64,000 bases of DNA. It comes from Parapristionchus giblindavisi (Eukaryota > Nematoda > Chromadorea > Rhabditida > Diplogasteridae). Under the pieces are notes generated by a model. It worked only from the letters and a program-made list of their open reading frames with translations, ran no database searches and had not been told where the DNA came from. Where the stretch lies: assembly GCA_943737045.1 (NCBI GenBank), contig CALSFV010000023.1, positions 768,001 through 832,000 of the forward strand, in the 5' to 3' direction. This document shows positions 11,901 to 24,400 of the stretch, in pieces (positions within the stretch are counted from its first letter, which is position 1; every line of letters starts with the position of its first letter). A program made the position numbers and the translations under genes.

Positions 11901-12073
11901 CAATAAAAAAATAATTTTAATGCTAGGAATAAATATTACGCTCCAACACAACTACCCAACTCGAAAAAACTACAGTATACCAGCGGGACGCCCATGAAGG
12001 CATAAGGTAATTTTTCACTCGTATCACAAACCTTCTTTCCGCGTTCGTAATCTCCTTCGGGGATGGCAGCCAT
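8979..12073 (-). CDS. cyc-2.1: Cytochrome c
   Basis: Mitochondrial intermembrane-space electron carrier between complexes III and IV. Three exons: 12032-12073 ([14 protein letters not shown]), 9211-9348 and 8979-9137. The haem-binding CxxCH is seen as [10 protein letters not shown], and the axial-methionine region is [15 protein letters not shown]. The protein is about 112 aa, the usual length. Exon 2 contains [13 protein letters not shown] and [11 protein letters not shown]. It closely resembles Caenorhabditis CYC-2.1, though cyc-2.1 and cyc-2.2 cannot be separated by eye. A TTTTTTCAG acceptor at 12094-12102, 20 bp before the ATG, looks like a trans-splice site. Intron 1 is 2.7 kb because a foldback transposon is inserted right beside its 5' splice site. 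Coding sequence is intact. Confidence 0.96.
9394..12022. mobile_element. 2.6-kb foldback (long-TIR) DNA transposon in cytochrome c intron 1
   Basis: About 0.92 kb at 9394-10313 is repeated almost perfectly in inverted orientation at 11107-12022. The ends are ACGAGTGAAAAATTACC and its complement. They are flanked by an exact 9-bp direct repeat, ATCACAAAC, at 9385-9393 and 12023-12031. Long TIRs plus a 9-bp duplication are typical of Mutator-like (MULE) elements. The middle, about 0.8 kb, has only a transposase-like helix-turn-helix relic, so the element is non-autonomous. The arms differ at a few bases, implying recent insertion or gene conversion. Confidence 0.88.
10402..10632 (-). pseudogene. 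Transposase-like helix-turn-helix fragment inside the foldback
   Basis: A 76-residue frame begins [18 protein letters not shown], the pattern of a DNA-binding helix-turn-helix as in Tc/mariner-type transposases and related regulators. It lies between the two arms of the foldback. No catalytic domain follows in any frame, so it is probably a remnant of captured or ancestral transposase. Confidence 0.35.
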
Positions 12074-12443
12074 TGCACTAGAGGTAGGGAACCCTGAAAA
12101 AAGTAGGTGGATTTTGACGAGGCACGCTGACGAAGTTACACAGCGAAATGAGGAGACAAGTCGAGATAAGAGACAACAGAGCAGAGAACGGCCACTAACT
12201 GCGAGGAAAATAAGTCTGAATAAAAGAACGCAGCATCCATTCTCACAAGCAACGAAATATCCAAATGATCCCATATCACATAATATAATTATGAGATATT
12301 TAATCGTTCAAAACGATTCTGGCCACTCAACCAGTAATTAAGATATATACGAATACACATTGCAGAATATAACTTTATTCACGTACAGCTCAACAGAGAA
12401 CAGAAAGCTTGAACGCGAATAATTGTCTTCAGAAAACAATTTC

Positions 12444-13278
12444 TTAGACAAAGTTGGTGTGGGGCTTGCGGGTGGTGAAGAGAGATACGTTGCGGCGCTT
12501 GGACACACGATGAGGAAGAGGGAAGCGGATCTTGGAGTCGTGGAAGGCCTTTACGTGGACGCGCTTGGCATCGGCGACCTTGATTGGCTGGACCTTGAGA
12601 ATGTGGATGCGGTCAGCCTGGGCGCGATGGCGAGCTCCCATATCACGGTAAGCCTGCAATTATATATTTTTTAAATATAAACAAAACATGTTTACTAACG
12701 ATTCCTAGGAAGAGAATATCAGTTTACATTATTGTGGGTGCTAACATTCATAACAACCATACCTGGGTAACGGCTCCAGCGATGGAGACGTCACGGTACT
12801 CACGGTACATGTTGTGGTGTCCAGTGCGTGAGTCGTACTTAAGCCACACGCCGTAGTTCTTCACGCTTCCGAGGTTCTTCTCGAAGATCTACAAAATTTC
12901 GCGATCAAACATAATACATCCAAATAAATACCTAAATCAAACAAACTAATACTGATACATTGCTTAACACTGATATCGATAGAACACGCAAAGCTGTTGA
13001 ATTTGAACTAGCGCATGAACCTCTACCATCAACATAAATAAATCGCTATAAACATGAATAAAGTTACGAACCTCCTTGCACTCAAGGATCTCTCCGTTGG
13101 CCTTCTTCAGACGACGGAGCATAGAGATGAAGTACCAGAAGCGGGACTTGGCAATCACGTCGTTGGTGGCGAAGATTTGCATCTTGTAAATGGGAGTCAC
13201 AGGCTCCTTCTCAGTTGGGAGCTTGCGGCCAGTAACGATGTACTCGCGAAGAGTCTCTCCAAGAGCCTTGGTCGGCAT
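12444..13278 (-). CDS. rpl-20: 60S ribosomal protein L18a (eL20)
   Basis: Large-subunit ribosomal protein eL20 (L18a), called RPL-20 in C. elegans. Three exons: 13072-13278, 12763-12888 and 12444-12653. The start [20 protein letters not shown] and the segments [28 protein letters not shown] and [16 protein letters not shown] are family hallmarks. The protein is about 180 aa, the full expected length, ending KPHTNFV. All junctions are phase 0 with good consensus. The stop is 371 bp upstream of the cytochrome c ATG on the same strand, so a two-gene operon with trans-splicing to cytochrome c is possible. It is divergent from ECSIT, with about 480 bp between the two start codons. Confidence 0.97.
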
Positions 13279-13760
13279 GTTTTAACCCTTCAAAGAATTC
13301 ATAAGAATATTGTAACAGGAACGAAAAAGACGATATGAAATTGACGAAATAACTACAAAATATAATAGCAAATTCGTTAGACAAAGTAATAAAATAATAA
13401 CTAAAATGACTCTAAGAATCCATAAATAAATACTACTCGAAATAGGGAAACGACGGACTTTCATCAAATCTCTAAAAAAATTTTTAAGTCTTACGCTTTT
13501 CAATATGAGATGTATGGGAAAGTGTATGGCTCTCCCTACGGCATATGGTGCGTATAATGAAAGACGAAAAAGAAAAGTGAATACCGTAGTATACTACGTG
13601 CGCCAATCGCGCCCCAAGTGAGAATCAAACACGCAAACAGATGGTCCTTGGCTCTCTTAAGGTGCTCCCTGAATAATGATTGCAATCAAAATTTTGATAG
13701 TATTTACTGTTTTTCTTAACTCCAATTCTAATATTGTTATCAAGAATACTTCTTCAGAGG

Positions 13761-16700
13761 ATGTCTACATTGAGAACAGGTAGCCGACTGCTAAGTCGTT
13801 TTACTAATGGACTACGAAGTATTCAATTGTCGCAAACGCAAAGTTTCTCTATTGGAAAAGAACCCGAATCGCGACTAGCTCACATTGAGCGGCAGTTCGA
13901 CGCCGTACCTGAAGAGAAGAAGAACAAGGAGTCATTTCAAGCTGCGATAGGTAACTTCCTATTAACATTCACATATTGTTGGTCGTAATTTCAAGTACTT
14001 TGGACTCGAATCATACATTTTCAAACGCCGACAATGTCGCTATCTGACCAGTTTTAAAAGTTGAAAAACCTGACCAGTTTTTCGAGAATGGTCAAGTTTC
14101 GCGCATGAGACGAGTTATGAGAGAAAGAAATAATTTATTTGTTATGAAAACATGTAATAAAGATTGAACTTGAATGAGATTTGTTGTGAGCTAATGTGAT
14201 AAAGGTTGAAATTAATACGAGATTTTTCATATGAAGGACTATTGAAATGAAAGAATATAACAAAATAAAAAAAAGTAAAAGAGAAATAAAGAGAGAAGGA
14301 GAAGAAGGAAGAAAGGTGGAAGAGTTGAAGATTACGGTAGGTATCACAGTTTTAATGCTATTATCAGCAATTATCATTGTACAACTCTAAATACAGTAAT
14401 CATTTGGTAACTCTTCTAGATTTCTTCCTTCTTCTCCCTTTTCCCGTTTTATAGCACGTTGTGACACATCAACCGGCGAATTCAATTCAATTCATTTATC
14501 ATATCAGACAGACTTAGGTCAGATGAGTAACCGGCGAAAAGAGTGGGCGTAGGTTTAAATTTTTAGCGCATACTGTATACAGAAAACCAAAAGCGTAGTT
14601 CGCGATCACGAAGGCATTTCCGTATAAGAAAAAAAATACAGATTTAAAAAAATTCGCGCCATTCCTGAATCATGAAAAAGAAGATGATTTATCATTGAAA
14701 TCAGGATAACGAAGTATGTGAAATCATAAACAATTCAAATGGGATTATCAATAGTGAGGTTAAATAGATCCGATGGCGAATTGGGAGATTGCTTGTGCAA
14801 CCAATTTTGTTACCTCCTGAAGTTCGTAAACTCGAAACTTTCCGAGTTTAATGTTAAATTTAATTTAGCAATGTTCAAGGATCGCAAGTCACGTCAACAC
14901 GTCGAATTCATAAACTCTGCGCTCAAGTACATCAAGGAGTATGGTGTACATAAAGATGTTGATACATACAAAGCCTTGTTGAACATCTTCCCCAAGGGCA
15001 AGATGATTCCACAGAATACCTTCCAGGTCAGCAAATCTTTCTAAGAATACATTGTCACTCTTTTCTCTTTGACCAACCTTCTTATTTCTAATCATGTTAA
15101 TTGCCACTATTTACTTGTCTGTCTAATAAGTATCATTGAATCCCACATTTATTACTTCAGCGTATCATGCTCCATTACCCTCAACAACAAAATTGTTGTG
15201 TCAAAGTTCTGGATGAGATGGAATGGAATGGTGAGTGTGTTATTTCTTTTCTTGGTGCTGCTAACTTTAGAGGTATGGTAACAATCGAATTTCGGTGATA
15301 CGCAGCTTGTGATCAACCTTTCATTCAAGTCAATACGATTTAAAAACAACAATTATCTGCGATCGAAATAAGTTTTGTGGTTGACTGTCCAGATTGTGTA
15401 TCTTAATGTTACTTAAAAATACAATAAAAATGATGAATAATCTTTTAGGTGTTCAACCAGACAAAGAGATACACGATATCGTTGTTAATGCATTCGGAGA
15501 ATGGAATTTTGCCACGAAAAAGGTTTATTTTTTTTCGTTCATTAAAACATACATTAATAAATAAAAGTGCTTGTTATGATCTTGATCTCGTCATTTTTGT
15601 ATTTTACTCAAATTGATCTCGGTTTATTTGTGACCATAGATAGTTTTCAATGGTTTTGCATGCCTTTCAAATTGGAAATTTTTATAATTGAAACAGCGTT
15701 GTAATGCCTCTTATCGATTTACTTTCCTACAGATCAAACGTATGATGTACTGGATGCCTAAATTGAAGTACTCCAACAAATATATTGATAGAAGAAAGAT
15801 TGAGAACAAAGTAAGACCAACTTCATCCTAACTTGTATTAAAATATTCAATTCAAATATTCAAATATTAGATATTCAAAGTTGTCAATATCGATACTTTT
15901 TATGACTTCCAAATTAGCTGATACAAAAAGCCTGTGTAAAGCCTTGCGGTAGAGACTACTGCTCGCCAACCAATTTATAAACTGGCTTGTACCCACAATG
16001 TGGGCTTTTGAAATGTATGATTGAAATTTCATTTCTTCGTTTACCTAAACGCGCACATTATCTGAACGTGTGGGAACCCTCATGCACTTGAAACATTGGG
16101 GATATTCAGTTACCATCACTCTTCGTGGGTATAAATGGTCTGAGATTGTTAAAATATGTGCGATCTGGCGATGAGCACCTCATCCATGTAACCAAACATT
16201 TTTGAACGTTTTTTGCTCTGTTTTACATATCAAAATGAATTAAAATAGCGTTATTTTAATGGTCAGGCTTGCGTCATACCTGAATGTGACATCTAGAATG
16301 TTCTGGATGCTGCCATGGTTGTGGATGTGTTCATTTTTAATCAATATTGCGTCTATTTCTGATGTTTTCTAGGATCTAACAGCAGCTGAACTAGCTGGAC
16401 ATGCACTCAAAATGATGTCACGTGATCCAGCTACGGTTATTGATTATATAAAGGTTTGGCGTTTAAACTTTTCAAATACGTTAATAAGTTTATTCGCAGT
16501 AACTATTCTATAGATTGTTCAGTAGTTAGGCATACATGGTACTTATACGGCTAAATATAAAGTAGAACGTCTTATCTTTCATACATTTTCGAGCACCCAC
16601 ATTGTGGGCACGGGTCAGTTTATAAATTGGTCGGATTACAAAAAAACGGGTCACTTTATCACATATTTTGCCAAAACAAGCGAAAAATAAGCAATTTTTC

Positions 16701-18326
16701 GGACCAGTTTATAATCGGGCCCGTTTATCACAATTACGGGTCAGCTTATAGTTCTGAAAATGTGATTTCAACAAAAATGTATGTTATCTTTTATGATGAA
16801 TTTAAAAAATAATAACACTCTTTTGCTCATGTAACCAATTATAAAGTCAGACATTTTCCCGGATATTACAATCGCATTATAGAATAACGAATATTATTGG
16901 GTCATCTGATGCATATTAACTTTTCATTGGATATTGTATTTAGAATTATTGATTGATCAACGTATGGAGTAGTGTAGTATGCTAATCAGCAGTAGTATCA
17001 ATGTAACCTTTCTATTTAAAGATTAAAATAGAATGTATAATTAAATTATTTGTAACTAAGTTAAATTTAGGTTGGTGATGGACCCTCATCATCGTCATCA
17101 GATGTTCATATTGAAGATGATTGGATTGTATCAGCACAGAGTATTGGACAACGACGAATCATTTCACAATTGAATGAACAATCACATGTTTGTATACTTT
17201 CATCTTTATTATTTGTCTTTTGGACCATAGGTGGGCGCGCAAAAACGAATTCTTTTTGCGCGCCGCCTTGCCTTCCCTTGCAGGGCCTTGCACATAGCCT
17301 TGCCTCGCAAAAAATTGGAAAATTTGCAGTCAATTCTGCTAAAAATAGCTATGCGCATAGCCTTGCCTTACAATTCCCCGGTTTGCGCACAGCCTTTCCC
17401 CCACCGTGCCCACCTATGTTTTGGACTATGATACACTACACTACACTATCACAATAATATAATATTCTATATTTGATCTATATATTGTATGTATGTTGAT
17501 TGTAGATCACTGTGGATGGTCCATTCCGTGTGTACATTATGGATAAGTCTATTCAATATATCAAGATGACTTCATCTCCTATTCAACAACCATATCAAGA
17601 GTTTGAGAAACATGATGTGAGTTCACTTCATCTTATACACGTCTATATCATTAATTATCCCCGAAACATTTACACGTCGAATGTGATGTAGGGTTCGAAT
17701 ATTGATGTGTCTTAGTTCATAGGATAGTTGGTCTCAAATGCATTGTTTGTTTTCTTGACAAAAATAGTAAAATTTAAACGTGTCGCAATTCAATAATTTA
17801 TAATTGTATCTATGAATGAATGAAATGATTCAATTATAGTTGGTTGGTCGAGAGGACTTTACTGATTGGTTCAGTGAATGGAATGAAGAAAGATCTCATA
17901 AAGGAAGAAGTATTCATGAACAAAGAGATGAAACAGTACTTGCACTTGCAGTATCTTCAACAAATGATAATCAATCAGCTGAGAAGTGGATACGGTATCT
18001 ACAGAAGGTACATCTATTGTTAACTCACTTTTATACTTTAATTGTTTTCGTGAATAGTAAGTGAACTAAGAGGATGACAAATCCTAGAATAGTAATTGCT
18101 GAGTTGCTATAGTTATGTTGATTTAGATAGAAAGATATGTAAAGACAAGAGAAAGATATGTGGGTGTGTATGAATTCTAACGTTTTATCACTTACAGAAA
18201 TCTCCTCGATTGAATAAGATGATACTACGATTGAGAATAGATAAGGGAGATACATTATATGATACACAAAAGATATCTCTTCATCATAATGATGATGTCC
18301 AGCAAGCCAATACTACCGTATCCTAG
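13761..18326 (+). CDS. ECSIT: ECSIT, mitochondrial complex I assembly factor / signalling adaptor
   Basis: ECSIT homologue. In animals it works in mitochondrial complex I assembly, and in mammals also in Toll/BMP signalling. Ten exons: 13761-13950, 14869-15026, 15161-15230, 15449-15522, 15733-15810, 16373-16453, 17071-17187, 17506-17616, 17840-18007 and 18198-18326. All are in phase and encode 391 aa. The arginine-rich, acid-free N-terminus (MSTLRTGSRLLSRFTNGLRS) fits a mitochondrial presequence. PPR-like helical family segments follow: NSALKYIKEYGVHKDVDTYK, then LLNIFPKGKMIPQ and IVVNAFGEWNF. The C-terminal half contains ITVDGPFRVYIMDKS and ERSHKGRSIHEQRDETVLAL, both ECSIT-typical. The acceptor TTCTTCAG just before AGGATG is probably a trans-splice site and fixes the start. 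Intron 7 carries a hAT MITE. Confidence 0.9.
17226..17418. mobile_element. hAT-type MITE in ECSIT intron 7
   Basis: Terminal inverted repeats CATAGGTGGGC / GCCCACCTATG are flanked by a perfect 8-bp direct repeat, TTTTGGAC (17218-17225 and 17419-17426). An 8-bp duplication is typical of hAT transposons. The 193-bp interior is GC-rich with repeated CTTGCC/GCGCA words and does not code. Confidence 0.88.
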
Positions 18327-18360
18327 ATCTACCTTATGGATTACTGTAGCGATAGATAAG

Positions 18361-18650
18361 CAAGGGACGGATCTCAACTCGTCATGGTCTTATGAGATGA
18401 CAATAGTATCTCCAGAATGAGTTTTCGATGCTGATTATTAATCTGCTTTCGAAAAGTGTCTAATCGACCTGAGAATCTCACAACACTCACAGTATTCATT
18501 CACGTGGCCAGAATCACCCAATTTGATCTAACAATTAAAAAAGTGCAAAGAATGTTTCATGTATTGGCTGGTCTTTTAAAAATAGAATAGAAAGATGAAT
18601 ATTGTGATACTTTAATAATAAGGCCTCGAGCGATTGAAACCCGTCCCTTG
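18361..18650. repeat. CAAGGG...CCCTTG TIR element between ECSIT and SGF29
   Basis: Ends CAAGGGACGG / CCGTCCCTTG are inverted repeats flanked by TAAG on both sides. The interior shares TATGAGATGACAATAG-like words with the element at 42031-42286. It occupies about half of the 617-bp gap between two convergent stop codons; nothing else was seen in that gap. Confidence 0.7.
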
Positions 18651-18943
18651 TAAGTAGGTTAAATATATGTTATTGTTAATTTGTTTGTTACGGGTATCGA
18701 GACTTTATTGAACTCTTGTAAGCACCTATTGACGGAGTACACAATATAATTACAAATATATTAAGATATATTAAAAATGATGATGATATTGCACTACTAC
18801 TACGTTTTAATGAGATACAATGAAGATGAATGATATATTGATTGAACGGGGATACGGTAGACTATGAACAGATTAACATCACAATCACAACAAATATTAC
18901 AAGTAATGAAATGAGTACGGTAGGTAGAAGTGGATACAGTAAT

Positions 18944-20714
18944 CTATTGAACATTGTCAGGGACAGGACGATAAACCACAACATATCGTTGATGAATAGG
19001 AAGGGGAGGTGAATAACCAGATTCAAATGTTGAATCTTCGAATGTTATTGTATACATCTCTAGCGCTGTCTCTGGTACTGCATTGATTACACCTCAAAAT
19101 AATGATAGATGATACAGTATAACAATAACTATCATACCTCGATAGAAACAAGTAGTCTGTGGATAGAGGGCCAATACTTCAGCATTCTTAGGGAATAGAG
19201 CATGTCTGTCTCTTTGGGGATCAGCACGATATTTAGGAAGAGGAATAACACAATTACGATCGAGTATTATCTATAAGATAACAATAACAGATCAAGTTTA
19301 CTTATACAGTATTACCTCCTTATCAGCATCATCATCAATATCTTTGATCTGGAATTTTCCCCCAGGCAAAGCAGCGAATATCTAAGAATAAGGTAGATAG
19401 ATCATCGTGTCGTATATCTTTTCATTCAATCACTTGTGGCCAAAACGGTAAAATTTATTAGTGATATATATTGATTGATGTTATACAGTAATGGTTGTGA
19501 ATTGAATGGAAAAGTAGAGTACCTCAGCTAGACACCAATTATTCTTGATGAGAGCAGCAATTGCATCACCTTGTTTGAGTGGAGATGATGAAGGTAATTG
19601 AATGGCTCCAACTGATGGAGGAGGAAATCCATTGACATTTCCAATCCAAAGTGGAAGAGATGCACCCTGTTATCGATTCATTATGTATTATCGATAAGTG
19701 AAAAAAACATTGAAATGAAAACTACCACTAGATGGTTAGAGTTCAAAGACTTATGAAAGATGTACTACGTAATGGTATAATATTGAGTGCAATGAATAGA
19801 TACATGATAGAATGAGTACCTCTTGTGCCAAATGTGCCATTAGATTATGTCTCTTCATTGGTTGTTTCAATTTCTCTTTGTTTTGTAATTGCTTCAACTT
19901 TTCGATATCAGTGAGCAGAGCACGTAAGAAGTCAGCCTAAATAAATTGATGTCCAAAATGATTAAAATATCACGGGTAATATCACTTGCAAACACATCGA
20001 GCTAAATATTTCACTCGTATGTACAAATTCATAAAATTATAAATATATGTGACCTCTTGCTCACACCCTTTCTTCAATTTCATATGTAGATCCTTAATAG
20101 TTGCTCGTGACTTTGACTGAAACATCGTTCCACCCGCATCCGAGAATTTCTGGAATCAAGTGTACGGTAAGTGAGTACTGTATTATTACAATAACTGAAT
20201 AGTGAATGATTACGGTAACCGAGTACTGTATTATTACGGTAACTGTATAGTGTATGATTACGGTAATGAAGTACTGTATGATTAAGATAAATGAATAGTG
20301 TATGATTACGGTATTACAGTATCTTTGAAATAAGATAAATTTACCTGTAGATTCACCAAGGCATTGTTGACCTTGTCCTTTCGATTTGGAACACTTTGAA
20401 GCTGAAATGAAGAAGGAATTGTTACTTTTTTCATGGGATCACGGCTAACATTTCTCTCTTATCGCAAACTGAATTTAAAAAAAACAGAGCTCTTTTAGAG
20501 TTAAAACCGTTGAAGAACGGTCGTCGGAATTTTTTAAAATATGGTTTGATAACTAAAAGAAAGGCAAGTGTTTATTGATGGTTAATTTATGATTCTTTGT
20601 AATATTATTTGAAGTACAATAAAGAAGAAATATAAAGTATGATACCTGTCTACATAATGCCTCAACTCCTTTTTCCTTACATTCTTCCTCTGTTACTTCA
20701 CCTTTTCTACCCAT
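18944..20714 (-). CDS. SGF29: SGF29, SAGA-complex tandem Tudor subunit
   Basis: SAGA histone acetyltransferase subunit that reads H3K4me2/3. Eight exons run from MGRKGEVTEEECKEKGVEAL (20646-20714) to the TAG at 18944-18946, about 275 aa. The N-terminal half is charged and helical (LLTDIEKLKQLQNKEKLK), matching the family's coiled coil. The C-terminal double Tudor shows KFQIKDIDDDADKE, the core CVIPLPKYRAD, then EVLALYPQTTCFYRGVI, TITFEDSTFESGYSPPLP and QRYVVVYRP, with the aromatic residues of the methyl-lysine cage present. GDAIAALIKNNWCLAEIFA begins the first Tudor repeat. ECSIT is tail to tail with it. From memory, the C. elegans homologues also lie close together (Y17G9B.5 and Y17G9B.8). 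One intron holds a 48-bp tandem repeat. Confidence 0.9.
20173..20316. repeat. About 48-bp tandem repeat, three units, in an SGF29 intron
   Basis: Three imperfect copies of a unit starting GAGTACTGTATTATTAC and ending ATGATTACGGTAA begin near 20173, 20221 and 20268. The motif TACGGTA / TACTGTA also recurs singly elsewhere in the window. Confidence 0.75.
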
Positions 20715-21464
20715 TTATATCACTTTTATATTAATTTAGAAGATGAAAAACAATCAAATCAAAGATGAGATATGAGAAGAACCTTTAAGAGAGACGCGTG
20801 CACAATGAAGTTGATTGGGAAAAGTCGACTCGTTCTGCAGCATCTACACGCACACACTACACCATATATACTAACGTCTATAGAGATACCGACTAGACTA
20901 TGTGTCCGCATTCCCTTTTCTTTTATCATTCCAAACATATTATCCCTAGAAATTTTATATCCATATATAGCGATGAATACATAATTATCATTGTTTATCA
21001 TTATTATGATACTCGTAAATATGGTTGTATTACAGTGAGTAGAATTCGAGATCGGATTAAATCATCACATTTTAAATTGAATGAACAATGATATGTACAA
21101 ACTAGATGAACAACAACCACAACATTAAATGATATTTGTCTATTATATAATAATTATTGCTAGACTTTTGTTCGAGTTTAGCAAAGAAACAAAAAAGATG
21201 CGATACTATGCATGATGAACATTATTAAATTAATGAATCCATTTTTGTATCCGTGGATTCCTGACAGGTACGACTGCCAATTGTACGATATGAATGATTA
21301 CGAGAATTTGTTCCGAGTGATCTCAAAATATTTTGAGATTAAATAAACGACATATTTAAAATATTTTCGGATATCTTTTTTTGAGAACGCATTTTAATGG
21401 GAAATTTAATGAGAATTTAATTTTTTTTAAAGGTTTAATAAACCTTTTTATACTCACGTGTGAA

Positions 21465-24400
21465 TTACCTTTTTCTCTTTTGTATCAAAGTGTCCGAAAT
21501 GAGAAATTCGATATGAAAAAGAACAATTGGGAATTGGATAAGATATACGAGGTAGAGTATAGCATCACCCCATAAGTATATACTGTACAATTGCGTATTA
21601 GAACTGAAAATATCATCGTTAGTGACAGATTGGAAAATGGAAAGATCTCACGTGAAATTGTAAAATTCATCAAAAACATGAATGGTATGATAGGGTAGAT
21701 TGATGAGGACCTGATAATATATTATGTTAATGAATAAATATATTGATATATTTAACCTGTACAGTAGCCATGATAAGACATCTTCTTATTGCTTTCTCTC
21801 GTCTTTTGTTACATGTCTTCAATTAAAACAATTGTATTTAGTTGATCGTATCATCTATTTTCTCTATTATCTTATATGTTATAATAACTTGTCTATCAAT
21901 AATGCAGGAATGCTTCGCCTTCATTTCGAAAGTCAATATTTCCTATGAATTGTTTTCGAAACAGTTTCTGGTTCTTCAACAGCTTATGCAAAATTTCCCA
22001 GACTTGGGAAAAGAAACCACACAAATTTCTCTCACAATCAGAACTGAACCAGCCCTTATTTCGTAACGATAAGGGGTAATAGAGTGTTTCGGGAACTATT
22101 TTTCCTTTTGTACTCTGATAATGTGAATCAAAAGAAGTGATGATTGATAATATTGTGCTGACCCTAACACTTTCAGCTGATTGTATCTTAACTCCTCCAT
22201 CATGATCTTGTCCATTCTTTAATGATGCACCTGATAGACCTCGGAATAATACTACATGAGATGTTGCTCTGAACAAACTTTTATTAAATATTAAAAATTA
22301 AATTTGTATAATACCGTCCTAATGCTACAGAAGTACGAGAAGGAACAGCCTCTGTGAATCGTCTGCAAATATTCAAAATTCATCAGATGAAGCTTGTAAC
22401 ATAAAGTTTCAACTTTTGAGGAGATCATCTCATCAAATTCATTTCCGGAGTATATGCTATTGTACATTAGAACTTAACAAGGATAGTATACCAAATGGTA
22501 CCTGTTTATCAAAGATACTAAATTTTAGTAGTAGGAAGAATGTAATTGAATATGAATACATACCCAGGTCCATGTTGACTCCAAATGAGAACTCCCAAAT
22601 CAACTGAGAGTGTTGACATAAAGGGTAACAAATATGTTGAAAGCATCTCGAGTATAGAGATACCTTTAGCGTAACTGAATGGACTCATGGGGAAGGTTTC
22701 ATAACTGTGTCTTACTCGAATAGTGAAGGATCATTGGCACAATAGATATGAGTAACGTTATTCTCATCAACGTACACGATCTCAGTCATAATCATAAATG
22801 ACCAACTCTGAAATTGAATTTATTTATGTTTATTGACATATTTTATGCAATTAAAGTATGTATTTAAGATGCAAAATGCACGCTTCATTTGAAGAAATTT
22901 TGCTATCAAAAAGTGTGCAGAATATATGAATAAATAATGCTGTACCATAATTATCTATTTCTAGTGAATGAAATTAGAACAAAAACGGGATATCTCGAAG
23001 GAAACACAAAGATATTCGAATGATCACATTTGAAATGAGAATGAGACATTTGTATTTATAGTAAAGAATATGAAATGTTTCTGATAGACTGACAAACGGA
23101 AATGTAGTCATTGTAATCTGTCATTTTGTCTATATTGCAAAATATGCTCACATACTTTTGATAATATTCTTTATAATATAGGCGATCTGTTGTCTATGAT
23201 ATGAATTTACAACCAATTTAGTCCCATTGAGATAGTGAAACATTTGTATTTAAATGGTAAATTACTATTTCGAGTTCTCGCACGGAAAAATCTACCCTTA
23301 TCTATTCCATAGAAAAGTTTCATTACTGAATTCTTCCATTATAGATAAGGGAATTTGACTCAATGGTGGATTAATTCAATCACATATGACGGAAAAATTC
23401 CTTAATGAGTCTTTTTTTCTGTGTATAGATGTGTTTCAGATTTCTGAATTTACTAGTCCAATATACCTACATATTGAATTATTCAATTATCTAAATCTTA
23501 TTGGCACACATTCGCGCATAAAAAATGACTTAGACTTTATGATTATACCTGTGAGAGTATACTAAATACAGCGACAAAGAATATGAGTCTTCTTGCATCA
23601 AAAATAAATCCCATCATTCCCTTTTCCATCATTTGTTTCAATGGGAAAAGTAGAATTACAAATCTTTGAACGAACATCATCACAAACCTAAAATGGGTCT
23701 TCTCCGACAATCAGTGTTTTAGTAGAAATAATTCTGTTTAAATACAATTTTCGGCGGTTATTTGAAATATGAATCACAAAAGGTAGATATTATGTTGATA
23801 TTATTCTTATTTTATTATAATATATAATAATTTATAAAAAAAAAGCTAACGTCCAATTAGCGAAACAAGCAGCAGCACAAGTCAAGAATGTAGACATTTT
23901 ACATACGAAAGGACCTGTAAATTCATAAATGATAATTATGAACATTTTTGTATTTTTTCTAATTTGTTTTAATGATAGATTTTTTCTCAATTCATATTTT
24001 TTTTGTTTTCGCAAACGATTTGAATTGAATCTAACAATTGAATTTTCACACAATAGTTGCACATACGAATTCATGATTATCCATGTAATTATGATAAAAT
24101 GGAGTATATTTCTTTATTTCATTTAAAATTTGACCACTATCTGTTACAACAATACCCATTCCGAAGTCTACTTTTCTCTCATGAATGACACTCTCAAAAA
24201 CATAGTTTTTTGCGTCCCTTTGGGAATGGGAAAAGTGAAACAAGGGAAGAGAGTCATACAGTGCCTCATTCATACCGTTTCATGACAACACACCCCAAAA
24301 CAACACATTTTATATGTTTAATTTTAAATTAGAATTAACCTTTCAATTCATGGAGGTATTTCTGTGATATGAGTTCACATAAAATGGTGGATAGAGCAGT

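Noticed and set aside
21896..22276. Single 126-residue frame read as one protein
   Set aside because: Its first third is the receptor's third intracellular loop exon, ending at an AGG|GTCAGC donor. The rest is intron read-through.
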